DNA from: Variovorax sp. E3
GTDB taxonomy: Bacteria; Pseudomonadota; Gammaproteobacteria; Burkholderiales; Burkholderiaceae_C
Assembly: GCF_016082275.1 (NCBI RefSeq)
Contig: NZ_MOWM01000033.1
Span: 1 to 56,057, forward strand
DNA: 56,057 nucleotides
Reading direction: 5' to 3'
Notes under the pieces: generated by a model
Databases searched by the model: none
What the model saw: the letters and a program-made list of their open reading frames with translations, nothing else
Told to the model about the DNA's origin: nothing
Part shown: one piece after another, positions 1-9,497 of the stretch
Position numbering within the stretch: the first letter of the stretch is position 1
How the letters are laid out: every line of letters begins with the position of its first letter
Made by a program: the position numbers and the translations under genes

Positions 1-1484
1 ACGTCGCCGCCTTCGCGCGCGGCGGTCTCGGTCAGCGCGGCGGCGCGGTCCAGCGCGTCGCGCAGCGCCTTGGCGAAGGCAGGCGCCAGCGCCGCGTCGC
101 CCAGCAGCTTTTCGCAGTGCGCGCGCAGCACGGGCAGCGAGCCTTCGCGCTTCACGGCGCGGATCACGTCGAGCGCCACGATGTTGCTGGTGCCCTCCCA
201 GATCGAGCCCAGGTGCGCGTCGCGCACGAGGCGCGCGTCGCTCCATTCCTCGATGTAGCCGCAGCCGCCGCGCACTTCCATCGCATCGCCCGTGACCTTG
301 CGCGCGTCGCGGCAGGCGCGGAACTTGATGAGCGGCGTGAGGATGCGCAGCAACGCATACGCATCGGGCTCGCCCGCGTCGGAGCGCGCGAGCGCCAGCG
401 CGGTCTGGCACACCATGGTGCGGGCCTGCTCGGCGGGCAGGCGCAGCTTGTCGAGCTGGCGCTGCATCAGCGGCATCTGGTCGAGCGTGCGGCCGAAGGC
501 GCGGCGCTCGGACGCGATGAACTCGGCCTCGGCCACGGCGCGGCGCATCAGGCCGGCGGCGCGCACGCCGTTCGACAGGCGCGAGTTGTTGACCATGTCG
601 GCCATCTGCACGAAGCCGCGGCCCGCTTCGCCCACGAGGTACGCCACCGCGCCCTCGAGGCGGATCTCGCCGCTGGCCATCGAGCGTGTGCCCAGCTTGT
701 CCTTCAAACGGATGATGCGGTAGTGGTTGAGGCTGCCGTCGTCCAGCTCGCGCGGCAGCAGGAACAGCGACACGCCCTTCATGCCCGGCAAGCCATCGTC
801 AGCGCGCGCCAGCACCATCGCGAAGCCGGCGTCGGGGTTGGAGCAGAACCACTTGTCGCCCGTGAGGCGCCAGCTGCCGTCGGCTTCCTGGTGGGCCAGC
901 GTGGCGGTGGCGGCGATGTCGGAGCCGGCGGCCTGCTCGGTCATGAACATCGCGCCCTGCGCGAGCTCGTCGAAGTCGAGCGAGGTCAGGCGCGGCAGGT
1001 ACTTGGCGACCAGCGCGGGGTTGCCGAACTTCTTCAGCGTGCGCGTGAGCGAGTCGGTCATCGACACCGGGCAGCACAGGCCGAACTCGGCCTGCACGAA
1101 CAGGTAGGTCAGCACGTATTTGACGAGCGGCGGCATCTTGCCCTGCCAGCCCAGCGTCTCGTCGCGGTGCGAGATGGCGGCCAGGCCGAACTCGCTGAGC
1201 GCCAGGCGCTCCATCTCGACATACGCGGGGTGCTTGACGACTTTCTGCTCGTCGAGCCCGGTGCGCGTGCGCTGCTTCAGCGTGGGCGGGTTGCGGTCGG
1301 CGGTGCCGGCCAGCTCGTCGAGCAGGCCGCCCGCCAGGCCGCCCAGGCGCTCGAAGTGCGGCTGCATGTGCCGGCGCAGGTCGTCGGGCAGGTAGAGCGC
1401 GAGCAGGGCGTGCAGCTCGGCGTCGGTGCTGAACAGGTTCTGGCCGTGTCGGTCGGGAATCGGGTGGGCTTGCTCTGCGGACAT
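1..1484 (-). CDS. acyl-CoA dehydrogenase family protein (C-terminus cut by window edge)
   Basis: Flavin-dependent acyl-CoA dehydrogenase, probably oxidising an acyl-CoA to the enoyl-CoA. About 494 residues are visible and the frame is still open at the window edge. Seen: an N-terminal extension of roughly 100 residues, the FAD-binding MTEQAAGSDI segment, the middle-domain WFCSNPDADF segment, and the C-terminal RGGCGYIEEW followed by IWEGTSNIVALDVIR. The long N-terminus and that C-terminal block resemble the AidB-like subgroup more than short-chain enzymes, but substrate is not deducible. Start chosen at 1484 because AAGGAGAC lies just upstream. A LysR gene is divergently transcribed 108 bp away and may regulate it. 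Confidence 0.88.
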   Translation of the reverse strand, partial: MSAEQAHPIPDRHGQNLFSTDAELHALLALYLPDDLRRHMQPHFERLGGLAGGLLDELAGTADRNPPTLKQRTRTGLDEQKVVKHPAYVEMERLALSEFGLAAISHRDETLGWQGKMPPLVKYVLTYLFVQAEFGLCCPVSMTDSLTRTLKKFGNPALVAKYLPRLTSLDFDELAQGAMFMTEQAAGSDIAATATLAHQEADGSWRLTGDKWFCSNPDAGFAMVLARADDGLPGMKGVSLFLLPRELDDGSLNHYRIIRLKDKLGTRSMASGEIRLEGAVAYLVGEAGRGFVQMADMVNNSRLSNGVRAAGLMRRAVAEAEFIASERRAFGRTLDQMPLMQRQLDKLRLPAEQARTMVCQTALALARSDAGEPDAYALLRILTPLIKFRACRDARKVTGDAMEVRGGCGYIEEWSDARLVRDAHLGSIWEGTSNIVALDVIRAVKREGSLPVLRAHCEKLLGDAALAPAFAKALRDALDRAAALTETAAREGGD

Positions 1485-1592
1485 GCGCTTTGTCTCCTTG
1501 GGGCCTGGGGTCGTCGGTTTGGCGCATTGTTGAAGCCACGACGATCCGTGTCTAATATCGATTTGGTCTTGTTCGATTCGATCTGACTATTC

Positions 1593-2498
1593 ATGGAATT
1601 GCGGCACCTGCGCTACTTCTCCGTGCTCGCCGAAGAGCTGCACTTCGGGCGGGCGGCGCGGCGCCTGTCGATCTCGCAGCCGCCGCTGTCGGTGGCGATC
1701 CGGCAGCTCGAGGACACGGTGGGCGCGCGGCTGTTCGAGCGCAACAGCAAGGAGGTGCGGCTCACGCCGGCCGGCGAGGCGCTGCGCATCTCGGCGCGGC
1801 GCGTGCTGCTGCAGGCCGAAGAGGCCGCCATCGAGGCGCGCGACGTGGCGCTGGGCTCGGCGGGGCGGCTGCGCATCGGCTTTGTCGGCGCGATGCTGTA
1901 CCGGGGCCTGCCGCAGGCGCTGCGCGCGTTCCAGGCAAAGCACCCGGCGGTTCGCATCACGCTGAGCGAACTCAATTCCGGCGTGCAGATCACCGAACTG
2001 CTGAACGACCGGCTCGACCTGGGCTTTGCCCACACGCGCCGCGTGCCGCTGGAGCTGCAGCACCGGCTGCTGCTGTCGGAGCCCTTCGTGGCCTGCGTGC
2101 CGGCGGGGCATGCGCTGGCGCGCAAGCGGGTGCTGGCGCCGGCCGAGCTGCGCGACCAGCCCTTCGTGCTGTTCTCGCGCGAGGCTTCACCCGACTACCA
2201 CGAGCGCATCCTGTCGATCTGCGCCGACGCGGGCTTTTTGCCCGAGGTGCGGCACGAGGTGCGCCACTGGCTCGCGGTGGTGTCGCTGGTGTCGCAGGGG
2301 CTGGGCGTGGCGCTGGTGCCGCAGGCCATGCGGCATTCGGCGTTGCGCGGCGCGGTGTTCAGGCCGCTCGACCGCGCGGTGGCGCAGTCGGAGGCCTACG
2401 GCGTGTGGCGCTCGGGGCCGCAGAACGTGCTGGTCGAGCGGCTGCTGCAAGGCGTGGCGGACAGCCTCGCGTCGACGGCCGAAGCCGGTCAGGCGTAG
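1593..2498 (+). CDS. LysR-family transcriptional regulator
   Basis: A 301-residue LysR-type regulator. The N-terminus (MELRHLRYFSVLAEELHFGR) and following AARRLSISQPPLSVAIRQLE form the winged helix-turn-helix in residues 1-60; the remainder is a periplasmic-binding-like effector domain. The gene is divergent from the acyl-CoA dehydrogenase, the classic arrangement for a LysR protein controlling its neighbour, so it may regulate that gene; the effector is unknown. Its stop overlaps the convergent kinase gene by 10 bp. The 108-bp spacer holds AT-richer sequence with ATCGA/TCGAT repeats, a plausible but unproven binding site. Confidence 0.92.
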   Translation: MELRHLRYFSVLAEELHFGRAARRLSISQPPLSVAIRQLEDTVGARLFERNSKEVRLTPAGEALRISARRVLLQAEEAAIEARDVALGSAGRLRIGFVGAMLYRGLPQALRAFQAKHPAVRITLSELNSGVQITELLNDRLDLGFAHTRRVPLELQHRLLLSEPFVACVPAGHALARKRVLAPAELRDQPFVLFSREASPDYHERILSICADAGFLPEVRHEVRHWLAVVSLVSQGLGVALVPQAMRHSALRGAVFRPLDRAVAQSEAYGVWRSGPQNVLVERLLQGVADSLASTAEAGQA

Positions 2499-3541
2499 AG
2501 CGGCTCTTCGGCCATCTGCTCGCACTGGTCTTCCAGCACGAGGATCTGGCCCTTCCAGTAGTCGCTGGAGCCGAACCACGGAAAGTTGATCGGGAAGATC
2601 GGGTCTTCCCAGCGCCGCGCCAGCCATGCGCTGTAGTGAATGAGCCGCAGCGTGCGCAGCGGCTCGATCAGCGCCAGCTCGCGCCGGTCGAATTCGCGGA
2701 ACTGCTCGTAGCCGTCGAGCAGGCCCGACAGCTGCGCGGTGCGCTGCGCGCGGTCGCCCGATAGCAGCATCCACAGGTCCTGCACCGCGAAGCCGGTGCG
2801 CGCGTCGTCCAGGTCGACGAAGTGCGGGCCGCCGCCGGGGCGGTCGGTGGGCGTCCACAGGATGTTGCCGGGGTGCACGTCGCCGTGCAGCCGCAGCTTG
2901 CGGGGCTTGAAGTCGGAAGCCGGCGGCTGCAGCGCCAGCGCGGTCTGGCGCACCATGTCGAGCGCCGCGTTGCAGGCGGTTTCCCAGTCGCGCTGCACGT
3001 CCATCGGGATCTTGTCGTTCTCCAGCAGGTAGTCGCGCGAGTCGAGGCCGAAGGTGTGCAGGTCGAGCGCGGGGCGGGCCTCGAAAGGCTTGGCGCTGCC
3101 CACGGTGTGGATGCGCGCCAGGAAGCGTCCAACCCATTCGAGCACCTCGAAGTCGTCGAGCTCGGGCGCGCGGCCGCCGCGGTACGGGCTCACGCTGAAC
3201 GCGAAGCCGGCGTGGTGGTGCAGGGTCTTGCCGTCGAAGGCCAGCGGGGGCACCGCCGGCACTTCGCCGGTGGCCAGCTCGAGCGAGAAGCCGTGCTCTT
3301 CGAGGATCTCGGCTTCGCTCCAGCGGCCGGGGCGGTAGAACTTGACCACCACCGCCGAGCGGTCTTCCAGGTAGACCTGGTAGACCCGGTTTTCATAGGA
3401 GTTCAGGCCCGTGAGGCGGCCGTCGCCGTGCAGGCCGAGCGTCGCGAGCGCGTCGAGCACCACGTCGGGCGTGAGGCTCTCGTAAGGATGTGTGTTCGCG
3501 GGCGCGCGGAAGAAAGGGTCATGCGGCGATTGTCGCCACAC
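2489..3541 (-). CDS. srkA: stress response kinase A (SrkA/YihE family serine/threonine kinase)
   Basis: About 350 residues, matching the YihE/SrkA protein kinase family, which in E. coli phosphorylates Ser/Thr and protects stressed cells. Seen: the family hallmark LNSYENRVYQV followed by VVVKFYRP (phosphate loop and lysine), EEH in the C-helix, the catalytic LHGDVHPGNILW loop and the metal-binding VDLDDA. The C-terminal FPWFGSSDYW block is also typical. The open frame has only a GTG (3541) near the expected N-terminus. An ATG at 3522 lies one frame off and would give MTPFFRAP if one C were restored near 3517, so the start may be another single-base loss. Converges with and overlaps the LysR gene. 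Confidence 0.9.
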   Translation of the reverse strand: MWRQSPHDPFFRAPANTHPYESLTPDVVLDALATLGLHGDGRLTGLNSYENRVYQVYLEDRSAVVVKFYRPGRWSEAEILEEHGFSLELATGEVPAVPPLAFDGKTLHHHAGFAFSVSPYRGGRAPELDDFEVLEWVGRFLARIHTVGSAKPFEARPALDLHTFGLDSRDYLLENDKIPMDVQRDWETACNAALDMVRQTALALQPPASDFKPRKLRLHGDVHPGNILWTPTDRPGGGPHFVDLDDARTGFAVQDLWMLLSGDRAQRTAQLSGLLDGYEQFREFDRRELALIEPLRTLRLIHYSAWLARRWEDPIFPINFPWFGSSDYWKGQILVLEDQCEQMAEEPLYA

Positions 3542-3555
3542 GCGCCCCTTCGGGG

Positions 3556-4679
3556 TCAGGCGTCGCCGGGTTGTTTGTAAAGAGAAAGGACATGCCCGGT
3601 GCGCGGGTCGCCCTTGCCCGCCAGCACCTGCGCATAGGCGGCCTGCACCGCGTCGCCGCCGTGGTGGCGCTCGGCGCGCAGCCAGGGCTTGCCTGCGTCG
3701 GTCGCGGTCGCGATGAACCGGTGCCACGCGGCCACCATGCGGCGCCCGAATTCTTCGGCGCCCCACTCGGTGGTGCGCTTCTTGATCTGCGCGGGCGCGA
3801 AGAACAGCGTGGCGCGCGGGCCGGCCAGGTCCTTGCCCGCGCCTTTCGACGCGAGCTGCTCCACGTGCGTGCCGCCGATGGAGCTGCTGTACTTGAGCCC
3901 GGTGAAGCGCGCGTGGATGGCGTTGCGCAGCGCGCCATTGCCCGCGAAGTCGATGTACACGCAGGGCGTGTCGGCCGCGATGGTGTCGAGTGCGTCGTAG
4001 GTCACGACGCGGTCGTAGCAGCCCAGGCTTTCGCAGAAGGCCACGTTGCCCGGCGAGGTCAGGCCGACCACCTCGATGCCCTCGCTTTCATGCCGCTGGT
4101 GCAGCTGGAACGCGGTGCCGTAGGCGTCTTGCTCGACGCGCTGGACAGCAGCATGGTCTGCGCGCCGAAGAAGTCGTTGTCGCCCATGAAGTCGTCGATC
4201 AACCACGAGGTGATGAACAGCGGTCGCAGCAGCGACTGTGTGTCTTCCGAATCGGCGGTGTAGAGCGGGTCGCTCGCGCAGCGGAAATACTGGTTGTAGA
4301 CGGCGGGCAGCTCCGCGCGGTGCGGCGCCACGTCGGCGAAGCGCTCGGGCGACAGCCGGCCGGGGCTCAGCACCGCGCCGGTGGCCATCGGCCAGTAGCC
4401 GTAGAGCCGCTCGCCCACCGCCACGCCCGGGTGCAGCGACTGCACCACGCTCGCGAAGCCCCACACCGGAATGCTGCCCCAGCCCTCTTCGCCCGTCGGG
4501 TAGAACTGCCAGTAGCTCATGGCGTCGCCGAACGCGGCATACGTGATGTTGTTCGACGTGAGCGCAAAGCTGTCGATGCGCACGCGCACCTGGCCGTCGG
4601 CCAGCGGTTCGTCGGTGGCGGTGTGCAGCCGCGTGGTCGCGAGCTGGTCCTTGCGGATGAGAAGGCTGGTGGTGCTCAT
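3556..4679 (-). CDS. DUF2855 family protein, frameshifted as sequenced
   Basis: Full span encodes a DUF2855 protein of about 374 residues, a family related in fold to medium-chain dehydrogenases/quinone reductases with no assigned reaction. The first part runs from MSTTSLLIRKDQ through LLSSASSKT in one frame; the family continuation AYGTAFQLHQR and the NAD-domain-like remainder (VYIDFAGNGALR) lie in the next frame. The break is at about 4123-4127, and adding one base restores a continuous protein. The gene length is 2 modulo 3, as expected for one lost base. It is one of thirteen such breaks in the window, so a sequence error is likelier than a pseudogene. Confidence 0.85.
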
Positions 4680-4801
4680 GGGTGAAAGCTCCGGCAGTGG
4701 GTGGATGTGTGGATCGTTGCCGCCGCGACATTAGCCAAGCTTGGTGAAAGGCGCTATCGCGCGGCGGCTTTCGGCGTCACCCGTGAGACATCGGCGGGCA
4801 C

Positions 4802-4834
4802 AAAAAAAGCGACCCGGCTTGTGGCCGGATCGCT
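4802..4834 (-). terminator. rho-independent terminator downstream of ohr
   Basis: Read on the minus strand this is a GC-rich hairpin (AGCGATCCGGC, loop CACAA, GCCGGGTCGCT; one T/G wobble) followed by a run of seven Ts. It begins about 24 bp after the ohr stop codon and fits a canonical intrinsic terminator for the ohrR-ohr transcript. Confidence 0.92.
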
Positions 4835-4857
4835 TGTTCGCTGGCGCCTGGGGGAGA

Positions 4858-5283
4858 TCAGGCAATCGTCAGTTCGACGTCGATGTTGCCGCGCGTGGCG
4901 TTCGAGTACGGGCAGACCTGGTGAGCGGTGTCGACCAGCTTCTGCTTGGCTTCAGCGTCCAGGCCCGGCAGCGTGATCGCGAGCTTGACCGAGATGCCGT
5001 AGGCGGCGCCGCCGTTCGTCGGGCCAAGGGAAACGCTGGAGTCGATGGCGACGTCTTCCGGCACCTTCACGCCGATCTTCGGGCCGACGGCCTTCATCGC
5101 GCCGATGAAGCAGGCGGCGTAGCCGACCGCGAACAGCTGCTCGGGGTTGGTGCCGGGCTTGCCGGAACCGGGCGAGCTCAGCTTGACGTCGATGGCGCCG
5201 TCGCTGGACTTGCCTGCGCCGTCACGGCCGCCGACGGTGTGGGCTTCTGCGGTGTAGAGCACTTTGTCGAGCTTGGTGGTCAT
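4858..5283 (-). CDS. ohr: organic hydroperoxide resistance protein (Ohr/OsmC superfamily)
   Basis: A 141-residue Ohr peroxidase that reduces organic and fatty-acid hydroperoxides in the cytoplasm using a reactive cysteine pair. Both catalytic cysteines are visible: Cys58 in GYAACFIGAM and Cys124 in HQVCPYSNATRG, with NPEQLFA before the first. Length is typical of the family. It is followed by a strong intrinsic terminator and preceded 103 bp upstream by a co-directional MarR-type regulator carrying the OhrR sensor cysteine. That pairing identifies it as Ohr and not a generic OsmC. Confidence 0.96.
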   Translation of the reverse strand: MTTKLDKVLYTAEAHTVGGRDGAGKSSDGAIDVKLSSPGSGKPGTNPEQLFAVGYAACFIGAMKAVGPKIGVKVPEDVAIDSSVSLGPTNGGAAYGISVKLAITLPGLDAEAKQKLVDTAHQVCPYSNATRGNIDVELTIA

Positions 5284-5386
5284 GGTGATTCCTTTGATGA
5301 TGGAGTGGAGGAAGGGACGGTGAAAAGCTTCGTTCGTTCTCTCTTTGCAGCGATCGAGCGAAGCGGGAGAAACACGGGGCGTTGCG

Positions 5387-5842
5387 TCAGGCGGCCTTCC
5401 TGATGCGGTCGCGCAGGGTCTGGATCTGCTGGGTGAGCGAAACCAGTTCGGGCACCGAGCACTGGGCGGCAGCCATCAGGCACTCGGGCACGTTGGCCGC
5501 GCGGGTCTTGAGCTTGCGGCCATCGGATGTCAGCGTGATGTGCACGCGGCGCTCGTCGGCCACGTCGCGCACGCGGGCCACGTAGCCGTTGGCTTCCAGG
5601 CGCTTGAGCAGCGGCGTGAGCGTGCCCGAGTCGAGCGACAGGCGCTCGCCCAGCGCCGAGACCGTGGGGCCGTCTTGCTCCCACAGCGCGAGCATCACGA
5701 GGTATTGGGGGTAGGTGAGCTGCAGCTTTTCCAGCACCGGCTTGTAGAGCCGCGTCATGGCCAACGAGGCGGAATACACAGCGAAACACAGCTGGTTGTC
5801 CAGCTTGAGCAGTTCGTCGGCGCAGACGGAAGGGGAGTGCAT
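5387..5842 (-). CDS. ohrR: organic hydroperoxide-sensing repressor OhrR (MarR family)
   Basis: A 151-residue MarR-type winged-helix repressor. [13 protein letters not shown] carries the N-terminal sensor cysteine (Cys19) characteristic of OhrR, which is oxidised by organic peroxides and then releases DNA. The helix-turn-helix and wing are seen in [20 protein letters not shown] and the basic DERRVHI region. It lies directly upstream of ohr on the same strand. A near-perfect inverted repeat lies 14-34 bp upstream of the ATG, consistent with autoregulation and probably control of ohr by read-through. Confidence 0.94.
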   Translation of the reverse strand: MHSPSVCADELLKLDNQLCFAVYSASLAMTRLYKPVLEKLQLTYPQYLVMLALWEQDGPTVSALGERLSLDSGTLTPLLKRLEANGYVARVRDVADERRVHITLTSDGRKLKTRAANVPECLMAAAQCSVPELVSLTQQIQTLRDRIRKAA

Positions 5843-5855
5843 GGGCTGAACTGTA

Positions 5856-5876
5856 GCGCACAATTGAATTGTGTGC
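5856..5876. promoter_or_regulatory. putative OhrR operator (inverted repeat)
   Basis: A 21-bp inverted repeat with arms GCGCACAATT and AATTGTGTGC around a central G, with one mismatched pair. It sits in the 145-bp divergent region between ohrR and the glycosyltransferase gene, close to the ohrR start. AT-rich CAATT-type palindromes are typical of OhrR sites. Binding is inferred from position and sequence only. Confidence 0.75.
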
Positions 5877-5987
5877 AATGTAAAGATAAGGTAAACACAA
5901 AGTAAGCCTAAGGTAAACCTCGTGCCACACTCGGGGGCCTGATTTCTCCCGCTATTCGTTCCGCCTGGCACGCCTTTCTGCCCCCGT

Positions 5988-7595
5988 ATGCGCCCCCTCC
6001 CGACTCCGCCAGCAGGAACCGCCCCGGTCGCCGCTGTTTCGCCGCTCACCCTGCATCGCAACATTCTCTGGGCCCTGGCAGCGATGCTGCTGCTGTGGAC
6101 CGCAGCCATCGGCTTTTTCTATCCGACCCCGCCCTGGGACAACGTCGAAGAGCTGTTCTGGGGCGGCAGCTTCGAGTGGAGCTACTACAAGCACCCGCCG
6201 CTGCCCAGCTGGATCATGGGCGTGCTCATTCACCTGGGCGGGCGCCAGCCTTGGCTGACCTATGCGGCCGGCGTCGGCTGCGGCGTGGGCGCGCTCTACT
6301 TCGTGTGGCGCTGGTCGCTCGAAATGGTGAGCCCGGCACGGGCGGCGCTGGCCGTGCTGCTCGGCTCGCTGGTGGCCTACCACGTGCAGCGCGCGGTCAT
6401 CTACAACCACAACACGGTGCAATTGCTGCCGTTGGCCGGCTACTGGTGGATGCTGTGGCGCGTGCTGCATGCGCCGGCGGCGTCGAGGCTGCGGGACTGG
6501 GCGTTGCTGGGCGTCTTCGCGGCGCTGTCGATGCTCACCAAGTACAGCGCGGTGGTGCAGTTCGCGGTCGGCGCGCTCTTCATCGTGCGGCAGGGCCTGT
6601 GGCGCGACGCGCAGGTGCGCCGCGGCCTGCTGCTCGCGGCCGGCGTGGCGGCACTGCTGTTGGCGCCGCACGTGTGGTGGGTGCTGGAGCACTCGGCCCG
6701 CACGATCGCCTACGCGCGCCATTCCGTCCACCCGGCCGGCTCGCACGGGCACGGCTTGCGCCACCTGCTGCATGTGTTCACGGTGCAGGTGGCGCGGCTG
6801 TCGCCGATGCTGCTGCTGGCCGCCTGGGCGTGGTTCACGCGCGCCTCGGTGGCGCCGCCACCCGCCTCGGCCGCGGCGCCGGGGCTGAACGCGTTCGACC
6901 GGCGCTTCCTGGCCTGGGCCACGCTGGGGCCGCTGTGCCTGGTGTTCCCCGCCGCGATCCTCTTGAAGATTCCGCTGGTGCCGTCGTGGCTCACCACCTT
7001 CTTCCTGCCGGCGGCGCTGTGGGCCGTGGCCATGCTGCCGGGCCTGGAGGCGGAGCGCTGGAGCCGCCGCCGCTGGCGCGGCGTGGCGATCACCGTGGCG
7101 GTGCTCCACGTGGCCGGCGCGCTGGGCCAGGGCTGGGTCGACGGGGTGCTGAGCAAGCGGCTCGGCTACATCACGCGCGCCAACCTGCCGGCGCAGGAAG
7201 TCGCCGATGCCGTGCGCGTGATCTGGCGCGACCGTGCCGGCGACCGGCCGTTCAAGCTGCTGGTCGGCGACACCTGGTTTGCCGGCGCGGTCGCGCTGAA
7301 GATGGACCCGTCGATGCAACTGCTGATCGACGGCGACGAGCGCAACTCGCCATGGCTCGCGCCGGGTACGCTGGAGCGCGAAGGCGGCATGGTGCTGATC
7401 CTCGACACCCACGAGTTCCGCTCCGAAGGCGCATTGCTGGAGCCGAGGCTCGCGTCGGCCGATTGCCGCGGCACGCTGGACATTCCGTGGGCCGGCACCG
7501 ACGAAAGCAACAGCCTGCGCATGCGCTGGGGCATCGTGCTGCCGCAGGGCGACCCAGGGTCGAAGAACTGCGCGGCGAAGCCCGCCGGCAAGTAG
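5988..7595 (+). CDS. ArnT/PMT-like membrane glycosyltransferase (GT39/GT83 type)
   Basis: A 535-residue polytopic inner-membrane protein. After a short cytoplasmic leader come about ten hydrophobic segments. The first periplasmic loop contains PPWDNVEELFWGG and YYKHPPLPSW, the acidic/aromatic arrangement expected of lipid-linked-sugar glycosyltransferases of the ArnT/PMT/dolichyl-phosphate-mannose class. A soluble C-terminal domain of roughly 130 residues follows. It probably transfers a sugar from a polyprenyl carrier to an envelope glycan or lipid A, but donor and acceptor cannot be deduced. It is divergent from ohrR and has no biosynthetic partners next to it. Confidence 0.78.
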   Translation: MRPLPTPPAGTAPVAAVSPLTLHRNILWALAAMLLLWTAAIGFFYPTPPWDNVEELFWGGSFEWSYYKHPPLPSWIMGVLIHLGGRQPWLTYAAGVGCGVGALYFVWRWSLEMVSPARAALAVLLGSLVAYHVQRAVIYNHNTVQLLPLAGYWWMLWRVLHAPAASRLRDWALLGVFAALSMLTKYSAVVQFAVGALFIVRQGLWRDAQVRRGLLLAAGVAALLLAPHVWWVLEHSARTIAYARHSVHPAGSHGHGLRHLLHVFTVQVARLSPMLLLAAWAWFTRASVAPPPASAAAPGLNAFDRRFLAWATLGPLCLVFPAAILLKIPLVPSWLTTFFLPAALWAVAMLPGLEAERWSRRRWRGVAITVAVLHVAGALGQGWVDGVLSKRLGYITRANLPAQEVADAVRVIWRDRAGDRPFKLLVGDTWFAGAVALKMDPSMQLLIDGDERNSPWLAPGTLEREGGMVLILDTHEFRSEGALLEPRLASADCRGTLDIPWAGTDESNSLRMRWGIVLPQGDPGSKNCAAKPAGK

Positions 7596-7622
7596 CGCCG
7601 CTTCCGCTGGCGCGGTGCGGTG

Positions 7623-8456
7623 TCAGCCCCTGAACCGCTTGCGCGTCAACGCCAGCGCGATCCAGAACGCCACCACCGCGTACACGGCCAGCACCAGGCC
7701 GTGCAGCCACCAGTCGGCCGGCCACTGGTCCATGAACAGCGGCCGCACCAGCGCCACCGCGTTGGTCAGCGGCAGCCATGCCGCCACCGCCCGCACCGCC
7801 GACGGCAGCTGTTCGAGCGGAAAGAACACGCCGCTCAGGAACATCATCGGCGTCATGAACAGCGTGAAGTAGTAGGTGAAGAAGTCGTAGCCCTTGGCCA
7901 GCGCATTGAAGATCAGCGCGATCGACGAGAAGGTGATGCCCGCGCCCACCAGCACCATCCACGCGACGATGAGCTTCGGGCTGTGGCTGATGCCCAGCCC
8001 GAGCATCACGAACAGGATGGCGGTGACGGTGAAGATCGACTTGAACGCCGCCCACAGCATCTCGGCCAGCACGATGTCGTCGAGCCCGACCGGCGCGTTC
8101 ATGATGCCGTCCCAGGTCTTCTGCACATGCATGCGCGAGAACGCCGAGTACAGCGCCTCGAAGCTCGCCGCGTTCATTGCGCTCATGCAGATCGAGCCGC
8201 TGGCCAGGAACAGGATGTACGGCACCTTCACGCCGTCCACCGCCACCTGCCCCACCAGCGCGCCCATGCCGTAGCCGAAGGCCACGAGCCAGATCAGCGG
8301 CTCGGCGATGTTGCCGATCAGGCTGGGAATGGCCAGCTTGCGCCACACCAGCAGGTTGCGCAGGAACACGGGCCACCAGCGCAGCGAGATCCCGGGCGGG
8401 CGCCAGACCGAAGGGGAAGAGGGCGCGGTCGTTGCGGTTGTCGTCGTCGTGTTCAT
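7623..8456 (-). CDS. ABC-2 type exporter permease (NodJ-like)
   Basis: A 277-residue inner-membrane protein with about six hydrophobic segments and a central block ending FNALAKGYDFFTYYFTLFMTPMMFLSGVFFP, typical of ABC-2 permeases of the NodJ/DrrB kind. It starts 3 bp after the stop of an upstream ABC ATPase, so the two are an operon and should form one exporter. Substrate unknown: the family exports lipo-oligosaccharides, polysaccharides and drugs. Its end lies 27 bp from the convergent glycosyltransferase gene. Confidence 0.9.
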   Translation of the reverse strand: MNTTTTTATTAPSSPSVWRPPGISLRWWPVFLRNLLVWRKLAIPSLIGNIAEPLIWLVAFGYGMGALVGQVAVDGVKVPYILFLASGSICMSAMNAASFEALYSAFSRMHVQKTWDGIMNAPVGLDDIVLAEMLWAAFKSIFTVTAILFVMLGLGISHSPKLIVAWMVLVGAGITFSSIALIFNALAKGYDFFTYYFTLFMTPMMFLSGVFFPLEQLPSAVRAVAAWLPLTNAVALVRPLFMDQWPADWWLHGLVLAVYAVVAFWIALALTRKRFRG

Positions 8457-8459
8457 GGC

Positions 8460-9400
8460 CTAGCCGTCCTCGCGAATCTGGCGGCCCGTGAGCTTGAGGA
8501 ACAGGTCCTCCAGGTTCGCCGGCCGGTGAAAGGTGCGCAGCCCGCCGTGCCGCGTGAGCGCATCGAGCAGGCGCCGCGCGTCCTGCGTGTAGAAGAACAC
8601 GGTCTCGCCGCTCACTTCGACGCGCGCGGCCATCGCCTTGAGTTCGGCCGACTCGGCCAGCGACAGCGCGCCGCTGCCGTACACCTCGACCACGTCGGGC
8701 TCCAGGTGCTCGGCGATCAGGTCGCGCGGGCGGCCTTCGGCGATCTTGCGGCCGTGGTCGAGCACCAGCAGGCGCGAGCACAGGCGCTCGGCCTCGTCCA
8801 TGAAGTGCGTGGTCAGCAGGATCGACTTGCCCTGCTGCAGCAGCACCTGCAGCCGCTCCCACATCAGGTGGCGCGCCTGCGGGTCCAGGCCGGTGGTGGG
8901 CTCGTCGAGCAGCAGCAGCCTGGGGTCGTTCACCAGCGCGCGCGCCAGCGAAAGCCGCCTGCGCATGCCGCCCGACAGCTCGCCGGGCTTGGCGTCGGCC
9001 TTGTGCGAGAGCGCCGCGAACTCCAGCAGCTGCGGCACGCGTGCGCGCACATGCGCCTTGCCGAAGCCGAAGTAGCGGCCGTACACCACGAGGTTCTCGG
9101 CGCAGCTGAAGTCGGGGTCCAGCGTGTCGAACTGCGTCACCACGCCCAACTGCGCCTTGATGGCCAGCGCGTCGCGCGGCATCTGCAGGCCCAGCGCCTC
9201 GATGCTGCCGCCGTCGGGCGCGGTCAGGCCCAGGCACATGCGGATGGTGGTGGTCTTGCCCGCGCCGTTCGGGCCGATCACACCCAGCATTCGCGCGCGA
9301 TCTCGAACGACAGGTCGTCGACGACCGTGGCCTCGCCATAGCGCTTGCGCAGCTGGCTGGCACGGAACAGGGGGGAGGGGAAGGCGGTTGTGGGCGGCAC
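8460..9400 (-). CDS. ABC exporter ATP-binding protein, frameshifted as sequenced
   Basis: Partner ATPase of the ABC-2 permease. Walker [10 protein letters not shown], signature [15 protein letters not shown], Walker [13 protein letters not shown] and the switch histidine in [11 protein letters not shown] are all present, with the NodI-like C-terminal extension. The first 35 or so residues ([20 protein letters not shown]) lie one frame away from the Walker A part. Restoring one C at about 9286-9289 reads [13 protein letters not shown] and joins the two. The start is taken as GTG 9400 because no in-frame ATG is near; it is uncertain. A single-base consensus error is the likeliest cause of the break. 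Confidence 0.85.
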
Positions 9401-9497
9401 GCGACCATTCTGACGCAGGCACGCGCGCGGCGCCCCGCCGCGCGCCGGCTCGCGGCACAATCGGCGCCGGATGCATTTCGCGGGGGGAGGCCCAAAG

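Noticed and set aside
117..1586. 489-residue plus-strand open frame
   Set aside because: It is antisense to the acyl-CoA dehydrogenase; its composition (Ala/Arg/His-rich) and lack of motifs mark it as a GC-rich shadow frame.
4059..4679. DUF2855 as two separate genes
   Set aside because: The two parts make one family-length protein with one base added, so they were merged; the same applies to the other twelve split sites.
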